In this document: one piece after another, positions 24,541-36,060 of the stretch
Layout: the number at the start of each line of letters is the position of its first letter
Numbering within the stretch: position 1 is the stretch's first letter
DNA from: Pontederia crassipes
Taxonomy: Eukaryota; Streptophyta; Magnoliopsida; Commelinales; Pontederiaceae
Length of the DNA: 64,000 nt
Direction of reading: 5' to 3'
Assembly (NCBI GenBank): GCA_030549335.1
Contig: CM060196.1
Span: 72,004,139 to 72,068,138 of the forward strand
The notes under the pieces: generated by a model
What the model was told of the DNA's origin: nothing
Seen by the model: the letters and a program-made list of their open reading frames with translations, nothing else
Databases searched by the model: none
Made by a program: the position numbers and the translations under genes

Positions 24541-27211
24541 TATGAATTATAAATGCTAATCTATAGACTAAAAATATTTAACTATCAATTAGGAAGGTTC
24601 TCCTAGGAGTTGGGATTCATCTAAATTAATTATGGATGGATTGGATCAAGTTATCATTAGAAATTCAATTCTGATTTAACCGTTAATATAGCTGCTCTCA
24701 CAGCTCAATTGGTCTTTAACTAAGCAATATATTATCATATAATTGTTAGTTAGGTTGAATCAGAAGAGGATCCTCACTGACAATCAAGTTAGCATTGGGC
24801 TCAAAAAAAAGTTCAATGCTGATTTTTTTATAATTCAAGAAAATCAGCAGTGATAACTTGTTGGATGCAACCACAAATTAATAAATTCACTTCAATTAGA
24901 TAAACAAGAATGAAATCTATCCAATATTAGTACTTATGCTCCTTGGTTCATCTCTGAATTTCAAGGGGATTGGAATTCAACCTCTCGGCTGCAAATTAAG
25001 AATGGAATCCACACAAACACTAATTAATTAGAATTAAAAGGCATCAAATCTTTAATGAGAAATTCAGTGATTATCCAATGCTCCTTGGGTCATCTCTGAC
25101 TTTCAAGAATGGCCTTAAAACTACCTCTCAGTAGTGGATTAAAACGAGGCTTAACAATGGAAATCAAAATTTAATTAAAATAAGAAAATAGAAATCAGCA
25201 TTTCAAGAAAATCAGCAATGTAGATTGATGGAATTCAGGCTTGGCAAATGCCTCTTGACCCATCTCTGGACTGCAAGAGATTCCTAGAGTACACCTCTCA
25301 GTGATTTGAATGAAATAGGGATTAACAATTGGCAAGTCAAATTCCAAACAAAATCATAAAATAGATTTCAGAATTAAAACTCAGAAATCAGATTTTGGAA
25401 AAGACAGATTTGAATCCTGAAATTTCAAACATCTTGATTCATTTCTGAATAAGATCAGGGCAAATATTAGCCTCTCAGCTATTCAATTAATTCAATCTTT
25501 GATGACAATCAGATCCAAAAGCCCAGGAATTCAGATTTTGAAATTCAGAAATTTCAGATTCAAAATCAGACTTAAAGTAATGTTGAGAATAGATTTGAAT
25601 CATGGAATGCCCAAATATTCATAACTCATTTCTGAACAATATTCAGATGAAGACCAATCTTTCAATTGCTCAATTAATCAAGTCCAGAATGACAAGTAGA
25701 TTCAAATAGTTCAGAAATCAGATAACCAGAAAAATCAGAAATCACAATTTCAGAAATCAGAATTTTCAATCAATTTGGAATTCAGAACTTGACATTGTTT
25801 CCTAATTCATTTCTGAACTAGGGATAGATCAAATGATAACTTCTCAGTTATAGATTACAATAGGATCTGCACAATGGCAAGAAGCGAGCTGAATTCTGAA
25901 AATCAGAAATGATTTCAGTGCAGGAAATTAATTCAATCCATATCCATCCATACTTAACCTAGATTACTACCCTATCATAGGAGAAATAGAGTTTAGCTCC
26001 TCATATTTACAAGACTTGACATCAAATGGAATGAGAAACAGATACAAATCATTGATGCTTGAAGACTCTCATCCAGCAGCAGCAGCTCCTCCCTTCTTTG
26101 CTCCAAACCCTTGCTCAAACCCTCAATGTCCAGCCCCCTTTTCTATTCCAGATATTTCACTTTTTATATGACTCCTCTTCACCTTTGGATCAGCATCAGA
26201 TTTTTCTTTATCCTTTGATTTGAGCCACCTGTCTAGTCCTGGAAGAATCTGCCTCTGCAGCACCTTTTTGTACAGGAAAAAGTAGATGGTCCCCACTACT
26301 TTTTTCTACTTTTTTGCCACCTTTCTCCCTGCTACAAATCCCCAAACAGCAAGCATCAAAGCCCTTGAATGGTGTTTTGACAAATAAAGATTAAGATGAT
26401 GATAGTTGCTAGCTCAGATATCAAATGGTATTAGGTGTTGTGCAGAAATGAAAACTTGTATCAAAATTAATAAATTAAGAGGCCCGAAATGATAACTTGT
26501 CACAAATTATGAAAATTATCCAAATGTAAGTGATTCAAAGCATTAGAAGCATCAAATGGACTAGAGTAACAAATGAGTGCATTCAGAAATCAAATATGAA
26601 TGAGATTTTTAAGAAGTGATAACTTGGGTGCCCAAAAACGATAACTTATATGACTTATAAACGATAACTTGTGATAACTTGAGTTGTGATTATCCAAATA
26701 TGATGAAATTTGACCAGCAATGAGTTAGAATAATAACAAGATGATTGCTTAAGGTCCCTGTGTAGAATTAATGGTTTTACATATCAAAATGACAGAATTA
26801 CCCTTTAACGATAACGTGGCACTTGAAAAATGATAACTTGTTCAAATGGACTTAAAACTTTGCACAAGTTGAGATGTGACTATCCAAATATAATTTATAC
26901 ATGATAATGATGTATTTAGAGCAAGAAAACCATTGAAAATTAGTTCATTCAAAATAATGATAACTTGACATATAATAATGATAACTTGTCCTCAAAATGA
27001 TAACTTGGCATAGAATTTAAATATTAATGGATTTTGGCATTTCAGAACCTCTACGCACATGGAATTAAGTATGAAATGAGGAATATCAACTAGTTATCAT
27101 AATGTATGCATTCCAAGTATAATTGGCCCAAAAATAGACAAAAGTGGGACTCGATATGTATAAATTGCATCTAAAATGGGTTAGAAACATATAGTGATCA
27201 GCAAGTGATCA
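24541..27211 (-). repeat. Athila element LTR, right copy
   Basis: Copy of the left LTR, alignable from 'gaattataaatgctaatc' (16142 in the left LTR, 24548 here) to the shared terminal 'gcaagtgatca' (18767 and 27211). Differences are scattered single bases plus a few small indels by eye. As the LTR at the upstream end of a minus-strand element, it would have carried the promoter. Confidence 0.85.
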
Positions 27212-28092
27212 ACCGGTCAACCCGGCGTGTTTGGCCGATCCATCCGGGTCAAGTTATAAAATGTAAAAAAAATAAAATGTACAAAAAATATTAAATATTT
27301 TTAGAAAATAATATATATATAAACTTATGTTTCAACATTCTTCTTTATCACGTATGTAAAATTTCAGTGATATATTTCTTTTTTATAATTACTCAAAAGA
27401 TTTTTTTATTTAGAAAATATTTAATTGATGATTTAATTTAGGCTTACTTTATTATATTATTTTATCTTAATTATTTTATTATATTACATTATATTTTTGC
27501 TAAATAATATATTACATATTAATAATATTACAGTAGTCATTTTAACTTATTTTATTAATTTGTATTATTCGGTCCGACCTTTCGGTTCGACCCGGTTCAA
27601 TCGGTCCGACTTGACCCGTTAGACAATCCAGGTTAATGACCGGGTCGAGTCTTACAATATTGTTTTAGACCTTCCGTCTACTTCTGTTGCATTTTTCGTT
27701 ACTTTTGATTTTTTTCATTTATGAAAAGACTAAATTACCCTTCCTCCATAACACATCAAATAATAAATATAAAAATGAAAAAAATAATCGGGGGAGGGTA
27801 ATTTATTCTTTTCCATAAATGATATTTTTTTTGTTTACCATTTTAATCCTTCCAATGACTTTTTTTATTTTTTATATTTCTTATTTCATTTTTTTGAGGG
27901 AGGGATCATTTAGTCTTTTCATAAATAAAAAAAAGGAAAAGTAACAGAAAACGGAACATGAGTAGACGGGAGGACTAAAGTGGAAAAGTCGTGATAGTTT
28001 AGGTATTCAAAAAAATAAGTTTGTAGTTTGGGATTAGATGTGAAACATCGTGATAGTTTATGGATGATTTATGAAAATAACCCAAAACATTA

Positions 28093-30560
28093 TAATAAAT
28101 TAATTTTATATAGAGAAAATGGGTAAAATATATAATTTATTATAAGTAATTTCAATGAACTTTGTTTATTATTTTATTCTTAAATAGACAACCACAAATT
28201 TTTCCATTTTTGTTTCTTTCTTTTTACTATTATTTCGTAATCATACTGATGCATATAAAATTGATAGCAAACGCTAACAAGTGCACTAGTCACTCAAATA
28301 ATAAAGTGAATGAGTAAAGTTATCATTCTCATGAGAATGGTTAATACCTTAAATTTTATTTTAATCTTGTTAATTGAGAAATTAAGAAAATATATGATTT
28401 CAGATGTGAATAAAAAGAAAATAATAAAATAAAGGAAATGATCAGTTTGAGAAATAATGATTTGATGATTAAGGCACCTAATTATCACCACTAAAATATA
28501 ACGAATTTTATAAACTTAAAATTAGTTGAATCCATAACAAAGTGAATTCTTAAAATTAGTTAACCAATGTTTCAAACTTTAACTACTGTCTTATGAATAA
28601 TTAAAATAAATCAATCCTTTCGGTTTTTAACTTATCTAATTAATCATAAGATGCATTCAATCAGAATTATGATTAAGGACTTTCTCAAGTCACCTTAATA
28701 ACTACATAACTTAAGTTTGTTTCTATTTCCCTAATTGAGGCATGCAATAATTAAGATCAATTCTTAGAAACTATTATGAAAATAATTATTTCTTCTCAGG
28801 TAGCAACCAAATTATAAATTATGGAATTAAAGGAAAGCATTAAACATGAAATTGTAATGTAATTAAAAATTCAAACTAAACTAATATTAAGAAAGATTCC
28901 AAAATACAAATAGGGTTCAACTAAAATGACCCTAATGAAAGAATAAATCTAAAAATAACAACATCAAATCTAATATAAAAAAGTAGGAAAAGAAAACAAA
29001 GAACTCTTATAGCCCCTGTGCATGGGCTCTCTCGAGTTTCCGACAAAGCTTCATTATTGTTCTCGCTCCTCTCATCTTTGTAGGCTTCAAATTTATGCTC
29101 CAAGAATGTTTTTCCAAGTCCTCTTCTACTTTTTTTTATAGATTTTCTCGTCTCCTAAAGGAAGAAACAAAAAATTTATCAGAAAAGTAGATAAAATTTG
29201 CCTTCAAATTGCCTAACCCCCCGCCATCATGACCGTGACATAACCATCAATGCAGCTTTCATAACATGACAAAGTCGTCTGGCATCTTGTAGAGATCACT
29301 GCAATGAAGGCCGTGACCGTAGCTTTTGCTGCTATACTTGGTTATTTTCGGCCACTTTTCGTCGATTTGATTTCCTATAATGAAATTATCCAAAACTTAG
29401 GTAGAAAACAAATCATGAAAAAATTATCTATAAAATAAATCAATTCTCTCCTTGCACAAGGAAGACTTCAAAAATATAAATTAAATGTCCTAAATTAATG
29501 CATGATTTTTCATGCATCACATGCTAAATTTATTTAGAATATTATAACAAATTAAAATTAAGATAGAGAAAAATGAATACAATATATAATTTATTAAAAG
29601 TGATTCGAATTATTTTTATATATATTTTATTTCTTGGACCATGATATTTAAATAAAAATTAAATCATATGATGAAAATAAGGTATAGTGGTTATGGCAAT
29701 ACGGGAAAAAAACAAAACGATTTTGCAAAAAAATAGATTATAATAATTATTTATTTATTTTCTATTTTTATATAAATTTATTAATTTCATTATATCAATT
29801 TATGAAACTTCAATTAATTTACATTTTTTTAATCTTGAAATCTAAAAACAAAAATGCATTTGAAATGGTTGTAAGCCTATATTATGAATTTAGATTCACT
29901 AATTATTCATATTATTTAATTTTTATGTATTTATTAATATATTTGTATGTACTTTAGAAAATAATGATTATTAAGTTAATAGTGTACCTAAACTCTAGGG
30001 TTTTATGGCAATACTACAAGAACAATGACATTATTCTCATAATTTCATCCAAATGCTTTTTTTCACCTTGTGGACCTCACACGTAATGATGATGAAAATT
30101 TAGATTTTCAGGTTCTTGTGGGGCTGAGAACCTAATGTTCCCGATGAGATTAAAAAATGAGAACAAAGTGTGATTTTAAAAATAATATTCTAGAACATTA
30201 ACTTTGCATCCAAACAATGCCTACGTATTTACGTATCGACTTTACGATGCGAGTTCACCCCTTCTAAAACGAACTAAGGTAGAAACCCGACTTGACAATC
30301 TTAGTTTCGAGCAACAAAATTTATTTATTTATTCCTTTCCATCGACGTACATAGAACTAGCTACATGTTGAAATCTTGACCCATCATTTGGCTCCTAACT
30401 AATTTGATGTTATCTTATGTGCTACGCTTGTTTATGAAAAATGAGTCTTCTAGCGAAAAGTTTGTACAATAATAAGGAATCGAATTGGTAACCTTAGTTG
30501 AATGGCAAGAAACTGCTTATCATTATTGGTCTCAATCATTAAGTTCCAAAGTATGTTTGC
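28093..30560. repeat. Tandem repeat unit 2, continued
   Basis: Right part of the second copy of the 13998-15545 repeat, starting where the MULE-like element ends. It can be followed through 'taatcatac', over the solo LTR (28247-29519), to 'aaatttattta', and then to the same terminal block with 'gagttcacc', 'gacgtacatag' and 'ggctcctaactaatttgatg' at about 30204-30500. It is more diverged from unit 1 than the two terminal blocks of unit 1 are from each other. No coding content. Confidence 0.65.
28247..29519. mobile_element. Solo LTR, about 1.27 kb
   Basis: The ends are TGATGCATATAAAATT and ...TTTTTCATGCATCA, an inverted TGATGCAT terminus with TG..CA. The 5-bp flanks are CATAC (28242-28246) and CATGC (29520-29524). 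Taking it out rejoins 'taatcatac' to 'taaatttattta', the sequence found uninterrupted near 14170. No internal region or second LTR is present, so it is a solo LTR, probably Ty3 type by its terminus. The small frames inside are not genes. Confidence 0.75.
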
Positions 30561-31850
30561 TTCCTTGCTACTAACGGCATAACAATAACTAAAGTCACAT
30601 TACTATATATAAATCAGAAAATAAATTTCTTATATAGATCATGTTTGAAGTAGAACCCTAGTAACCAGCAATCTAATTAAATGCATGATTGGTTACCCAC
30701 ATTCTTTTTTAAAATTCAATATTGACCCCCGCCCCCCCCCCCCTCAACCCAACCCAACCCAAATTAAGTTAAATGCAACTTAAAAGCATCTATTTATCAA
30801 TATTTATTATGTATATTTTAATATTTAATATTTTTAAAATATTTTTTGGCCCTCCTCAAATTTTTTTCTGGCTTCGTCCCTAATTGATGATGAAGGAAGC
30901 ACCAACACAATGTTCTTATGCACCCTTCTTGGTGTTTGGTTGGAATTCAATATTCTTATATTAGGAACATAATGAGTGAAAATAAATTGTTCTTGTCTTG
31001 GTTAAGAACTTAGTGTTCTTACTTTTTGTTTTTCTCACTCTACTGATAAGGGACATAAAGCAATGATGAAGTTTGACAAAAAAAAATTTAAATTCTTGTT
31101 GCTCTCATGGGAACAAGCATTTGTTCTTACCATTATTCTCGTACCAAACATCCCTTTTGACTTCTTAATGTTCTCACTTCAACCTTTTTTCCAGTTACAT
31201 CGCAATCTTTTGAATTCTCAGCATTAAGAAAATATGAATATTTACTAATAGATGCATGCAACTGCTAGGTTCATCAACAATTCCTTTTTCTTCTGGCACC
31301 AACAAGCAACATGTTAATTTAGTATATGACGTTCCAATTTTACTTGAGTGTTTAAATCCTTCGCTGATGCAGACTTCAAACCTTTTTCCCTTTGTTATTT
31401 AAGTATGTTTTTCTCTTGCCCCTTGTGAATAGATCTTCAATATTCTTCTTTTTCGATCTAGAACGTTGATCTATTAAAAAATTAACAACAGGTTGGATTA
31501 AAAGTGATTATATAATGGGCAGTGAAGCCCATTTGCAGTCAAATTATTAGCAAGTTTTTGTGCCCTAAACGTGCATGTATTCTTTTTTCTCTACCCGTTC
31601 GATACATGTATGTATGTGCTCCCGAGTTGCTGTTGGGATATGGACCACAATTGCCTACAGTAATGCATATTAAAATCATATACATATATATTAATCCACA
31701 ATGCAGCTTTGTTGGGTAGCATGCACATAATTGAACAGTGTACGTATAATCTACAAAAAGTTCTGAATGCAGGGAATCTGACATCGGATAACGTTGTGAA
31801 CAATTATTTGCCTTCATTAAACGAATACCCTGTTCACTTCAGCCTAGGCC
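30561..31850. other. Intergenic, upstream of the DMP gene
   Basis: No gene seen. A C-run (30726-30743, interrupted once by G) is followed by CCCAA repeats. A short sequence at about 30940-31150 has inverted-like ends ('gtttggttggaattc' and 'accaaacatccc') and repeated 'gttctta' words, perhaps a MITE. The region from 31500 to the DMP start would hold its promoter. Small overlapping frames on both strands at 31522-31939 are chance. Confidence 0.4.
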
Positions 31851-31860
31851 TATTTATTTA
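31851..31860 (+). promoter_or_regulatory. Possible TATA box of the DMP gene
   Basis: TATTTATTTA lies 54 bp before the DMP start codon, directly after 'agcctaggcc'. With a start site about 30 bp downstream it would give a short 5' leader. No other TATA-like word lies as close. Inferred from position only. Confidence 0.3.
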
Positions 31861-31913
31861 TGTGCATGTAGAAGCCAAAGTTTCTCCAGAGACATTTGCG
31901 TGCATGATCGATA

Positions 31914-32564
31914 ATGGATCCACTACCAGAGCAAGATGAAAGGCCCCGTACCCCACTGAACCCTCGCACCGACGGGCATACACCAGTGCCGTCGCCGGGA
32001 CGGGAGGCCATCAATTCCATGATCGGCAAGGCGCTGTCGTCCACGTCGAGCCTCTCGCAGCTCCTCCCTACCGGCACCGTCCTGGCGTTCCAATCCCTCG
32101 CCACGTCCTTCACGAACGAGGGCTCCTGCTACCTGGCCAACAAGGCCCTCACCTGGGCCCTAATCGGTACGTGCGCTATCTCGTGCTTCTTCTTCTCCTT
32201 CACCGACAGCGTCCAGGTGGTGAACGGGAACGAAAGCAAGGTCTACTACGGGTTGGCTACGCCTGGCGGCTTTTTGCTGTTCAACGGGAACGCGAGGGAA
32301 GTGTTGGGGGAGGACAAGTCGAGGTACAGGATGCGGTTCGTGGACGTCATCCACGCGATCTTCGCCGTCGTCCTGTTCCTGGCGGTGGCCTTCAGCCAAG
32401 TCAGCGTGCGGAAGTGCTTGTTCCCGGAGGGGGAGAACGTCAACCAGCTCCTGCTGAACATGCCTCTGGGAGCGGCATTCCTGTCGACCCTCGTCTTCCT
32501 CGTCTTTCCGACGTCCCGGAAGGGGATCGGATTCACTGGTACGGCACGCACGCTGCCGCGTTGA
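31914..32564 (+). CDS. DMP (DUF679) membrane protein, 216 aa
   Basis: A complete single-exon gene for a DUF679/DMP family protein. Family hallmarks are visible: LPTGTVLAFQSLATSFTNEG (residues 51-70), CFFFSFTDS (91-99), VYYGLATPGG (110-119), FVDVIHA (142-148) and a C-terminal FPTSRKGIGF (198-207). Four hydrophobic segments lie at about 48-66, 78-98, 146-164 and 182-200, the usual four-span topology, after a polar proline-rich N-terminus. The length is normal and no introns are needed, as usual for this family. The GC-rich codon use contrasts with the AT-rich surroundings, as in monocot genes. DMP proteins occur in endomembranes; different members have been linked to senescence, organelle remodelling and gamete fusion. 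I cannot assign the clade. The minus-strand frame across it is a shadow. Confidence 0.93.
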   Translation: MDPLPEQDERPRTPLNPRTDGHTPVPSPGREAINSMIGKALSSTSSLSQLLPTGTVLAFQSLATSFTNEGSCYLANKALTWALIGTCAISCFFFSFTDSVQVVNGNESKVYYGLATPGGFLLFNGNAREVLGEDKSRYRMRFVDVIHAIFAVVLFLAVAFSQVSVRKCLFPEGENVNQLLLNMPLGAAFLSTLVFLVFPTSRKGIGFTGTARTLPR

Positions 32565-33312
32565 CCGGCTGGCTGCGCTGGTGGGTTTGCGACGACATGC
32601 GTTACGTGTACCACCCCGTGCCATGCATGGTATTATTATCGTGAAGACAAAAGTGGAACGGTTCATGCCCGTTCGCCTACGTTGGCCTTCGTAATCTCTC
32701 AATGGTCCATCCCTCTTACGTATTCCGGTCTCGTGTTGTTTACTTATCGAATATTTGTAATTAGTTATGCGTATGTTGTTTATTGTTATTATCTCAAATG
32801 ATGTGTGGTTGAATAACCAAGTGAGCTCTCTCCTCTGTATGGACATGAAAACAAATCTTTTTAGTTTCATTAACTCGTAAGTTCTTCTATTTTTATATTA
32901 TTGCGTTTGGCAATTGTAAAAAACTTAAATTTTTTTAGGTTCCGCCTAGCCTTTTGGATGAAATGAAATTTATAATGAGAATAAAAAAAAATTAAAATGA
33001 GCTTAGTTTTAAATAAAAACAAAACCACTGCTCAGATTACAGATTTTCTGTTTGTCCGTGCTTTGCCATGAATTTTGGTTTCAGATTTCCTAATTTTGGC
33101 TTCGGTCCCCTCCAAATAAAGTTGGAATCTACAATATGGCTTCAAAAATTCTCGGAATATATATGTGTGTATATGGAAAACAATTATTGTACTACTACAT
33201 TCAAGGAGAAACATCATTATAGGACTATTATCACCATTTAATTTATGATTGACGGTGGATAAAAAAAGTGACATCTTAACGCGATGACGAGTTTCAAGTT
33301 TTTTATATAAGG

Positions 33313-33313
<1 letters not shown>
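32565..33313. other. 3' flank of the DMP gene
   Basis: Sequence downstream of the DMP stop codon. GC content falls after about 32720. I see no perfect AATAAA close to the stop, so the poly(A) site is not assigned. The 80-codon minus frame at 33032-33274 has no recognisable motif. Confidence 0.4.

Positions 33314-33354
<41 letters not shown>
33314..33354. repeat. AT dinucleotide microsatellite
   Basis: An uninterrupted AT run of about 20 units directly before the degenerate AT-rich array. Confidence 0.95.
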
Positions 33355-33356
<2 letters not shown>

Positions 33357-33419
33357 TTCTAATTAAAATTTTTAAGAAAAAATTATCTTATGATAGTTTG
33401 TTAAATAAGGTAACAAAAA

Positions 33420-36060
33420 TAAAAGAATATTAAATTAAGATCAATCTTTACCTTTTATCAATTTGAGTATAATTAAAATAAATAATATTTTCTTTCTAAA
33501 ACATAATATGCAAGTAAATAATAATTCCTATTTGAAAGATAATTTACAATTTTCGGAATTAAAAAACAATTTAAAATAAATATTTTAATTTAATTCAAAT
33601 TAAGATTAATATTTCCTTCTTGTAAATTTGAGTATGATTAAAAGAAAATAAGCATTATCTTATAATATTTGTTTATAAGACAACAAAAATAGAAAAGAGA
33701 TTAAATTTATGAGCATATTTTGATTAGAAGTATATTATTTTTAGTATGATTAAAATAAATAATATTTTCAAAAAAACTATAATGTACACGTAAAACTAAT
33801 TACTTTCTAAAAAATAATTTAAAATAAATAATCCAATTTGAGTCAAATTAAGATCAATCTTTTGTTTTTATCAATTTGGGTATGATTAAAATAAATAATA
33901 TTTTATTTTCAAAAGATAATATACAAGAAAATAAATTCCTACTTAAAAGATAATTTACTAATTTCGGAATTAAAATAATTTAAAATAAATAACTCAATTT
34001 GATCAAACTAATATTAATTCTTTTTGTATCAATTTGAGTATGACGAAAAGTAATAAAATTTTCTTTCTTAAAAATAATTTACATGCAAATAATAATTATT
34101 TTTTATAAGAGAATTTTTTATTTATGAAAATTAAAATAATTTAAAATAAATAATTCAATTTGGGTTAAATTAAGATTAATCTTTTGTTTTATAAATTTTA
34201 GTATGGTTAAAATAAATAATCTTCTCTTTGTAAAAGGTGATGCACAAAATATGATAAAATAAATAATATGTCTTTTCTAGTAAATAATGTTTTATTTCGG
34301 GATTAAGTACTAAAATGAAATGTACATGTATAATAAAAAAAACTTTCATTTAAAATAAAACCAATGAATTCAATTGAGTTCAAATAATTTAAAATAAAGA
34401 ATCCAATTTGAGACCAATTAAGATTAATCTTTTCTTTTTTAAGATAATGTGTAGGTGTAATAATTTTAAAAAATAAAAATTATCTTCTAATAGTTTGTTG
34501 TATAAAGTAACAAAAATAAAAGAAGATTAAATATCATAAGCTAAATAGAAGCATTTTTTTAGAATGAATAAAATAAATAATTTTACCTTTCTAAAAGTTA
34601 ATGTGTAAGTAAATAATATTTCCTTTCTAAAAAATCATTTGTTATTTTTCAACTAAAAAAACTAAAATAAGAAATTCAATTTGAGTCCAATTAAGATTAT
34701 TTTTTCATTTCTTAAAGATAATGGACAATTATAATAAAATAAATAATATTTCCATTTTTAAAAATTTATTATTTCATAAATTAAAAATGATTCAATTTGA
34801 TTAGGATTAAAATAAATAATCATATGAAATAAATAATATTTTCTTTTTAAAGAAAATGACTTATTTTTTCATTAAAATAATTTAATTTTAAGAAATCGAG
34901 ATCAAATAAGATTAATTTTTTTAAAAATATAATGGACAAGTATAATAAAATAGTAATATTTTCTTCTTCAAAGATAATGTATTATTTCAGAAGTAAATAT
35001 TCTGTTTGACTATGATAAAAAAAATCTTTTATATCTAAAAGGTATTGTAGAAGTATAATAAAATATTGTACTCTTTCATTTTTAGAAGGTATTGTTTTAT
35101 TTAAAAAATTAAAATATAATTTAAAACAAAGTATTCAAATTGAGTCCAATGAAAATTGATATTTTCTTATAAAAGAAATAAAAAATTATAAATCAGAAAA
35201 TAATTAATTATTTAAGAAAAAAATAATTTAAGTAGAAGTTGATGTCTTGGTAGATTTAAATTGAGTTTTAAATTTTCCAAAATAGACTAACATATTTATC
35301 ACATTTAAGTACCCACAAATTAGTTTTTATAATTATTATAAATTATAATATTTCATTATATACTATATAACAAATTCCTTTTAAAGATAATTTGTTATTT
35401 TTTAATTTACAAAATAATATAATATAATTTGAGCGAAAGTAAGATTAATCCTTATTTCCTATCAATTTGATGATGATTAAAATAAATAATACTTTTTTCA
35501 TATATAACACTAATATATGAACTCATGGTAGCGCCACCTAAATTATTTTATGATTTTAAAGATAACGTGCAAGTACTTTTTTGAAAAACATTTGTCATTT
35601 CCGGAGATAAAAAATAATTTAAAATAAATAATTCAATTTTAGTCATATTAAGATTAAGTCCATTTTTAAAATTAATTTGTTATTTTTTATTTATTTTTTA
35701 AAAAATAATATGCTATTTCTGGAATTAAAAAAAATTCAAATAAAAAATTCAATTCTACTCATACTAAGATCAAGTACTTTTTAAAAATAAATTGTTATTT
35801 TCGGAACTAAAAATAATTTAAAAGAAATAATTCATTTATAGTCTTATTAAGATTAATCTTTACTTTTTTTAATTTGAGTATGGTCAAAATAAATAATACT
35901 TTTTATAAAATATAATATGCAAATAAATAATAATTTCATTTTAAATTATAATTTGTTATTTTTGGAATTTAAAATAATTTAAATAGAAATTGGGGTCTTC
36001 ATAGATTTAAATTGAGTTTTCAACCTTTCAAAGTAGATTAACCTAGTTATCATCTCTAAT
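33420..36060. repeat. Degenerate AT-rich tandem array
   Basis: About 2.6 kb in which the same phrases return in the same order: 'caatttgagt', 'attaagattaatctttt', 'tatcaatttgagtatgatt', 'aaaataaataatattttc', 'aaagataatgtacaagt', 'taataattcc', 'tcggaattaaaataattt'. Anchors for 'tttgagtatgattaaaa' fall near 33460, 33630, 33745, 33880, 34030, 34190, 34790, 35465 and 35870, so the period is about 115-170 bp where well kept and is lost in places. No frames, terminal repeats or GC-rich islands. It looks like an ancient satellite-type or repeatedly duplicated sequence. Confidence 0.7.

Larger units (their letters stand above)
15851..27211 (-). mobile_element. Ty3/gypsy Athila-type retroelement, broken
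   Basis: The innermost insertion of the nest. The ends are TGATAG (15851) and TGATCA (27211), the 5-bp flanks are ATCGG and ACCGG (4 of 5 identical), and long LTRs lie at both ends. The Pol region reads on the minus strand in the order protease, reverse transcriptase, RNase H, integrase, the Ty3 order. The wording of the protease and reverse transcriptase (DLGASVSVIP, SEWVSPMQVVPKKGG) matches the plant Athila lineage. Gag is largely absent and the right LTR is shorter than the left. The copy is broken, with several breaks, but its Pol is still easy to read and its LTRs are very alike by eye, so it is probably fairly young compared with the shells around it. Confidence 0.9.
15716..27662. mobile_element. 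hAT-like TIR element nested in the MULE-like element
   Basis: The ends read TAGTGTTGTAAGACTCG at 15716 and, on the opposite strand at 27662, CAATATTGTAAGACTCG, both followed by CCCGGTC-type GC-rich sequence. Candidate 8-bp target duplications are CTTTAGTC (15708-15715) and TTTTAGAC (27663-27670), 6 of 8 identical. This split restores the outer arm sequence 'cactttagtc' running into 'ccgtctact'. Excluding the retroelement inside, it is about 590 bp, with many 'gacccggt' words and no coding capacity. Superfamily is inferred from the termini and TSD length. Confidence 0.65.
15606..28083. mobile_element. MULE-like long-TIR element, outer shell of a nest
   Basis: The left arm (15606-15715, starting GAGTTATTTCCATGAA) is an inverted copy of the right arm (about 27960-28083, whose complement starts GGGTTATTTTCATAAA). 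Shared landmarks are 'aaactatc(g/a)tga', 'catctaa(c/t)cccaaactac' and 'cactttagtc'. The flanking 9-mers, AAAATATTA at 15597-15605 and AAAACATTA at 28084-28092, agree in 8 of 9 positions, fitting a Mutator-type target duplication. Without the nested insertion the element is about 520 bp and has no transposase. The flanks join into the tandem repeat seen intact near 14041, which supports the boundaries. Confidence 0.75.

Noticed and set aside
32160-32870. 236-codon minus-strand frame opposite the DMP gene
   Set aside because: Antisense shadow of a GC-rich real gene; Arg/Glu/Pro-rich composition and no motif.
33420-36060. Possible large LTR or Helitron
   Set aside because: No TG..CA or TC..CTRR ends, no primer-binding site and no hairpin end found; the loose internal periodicity fits a tandem array better.
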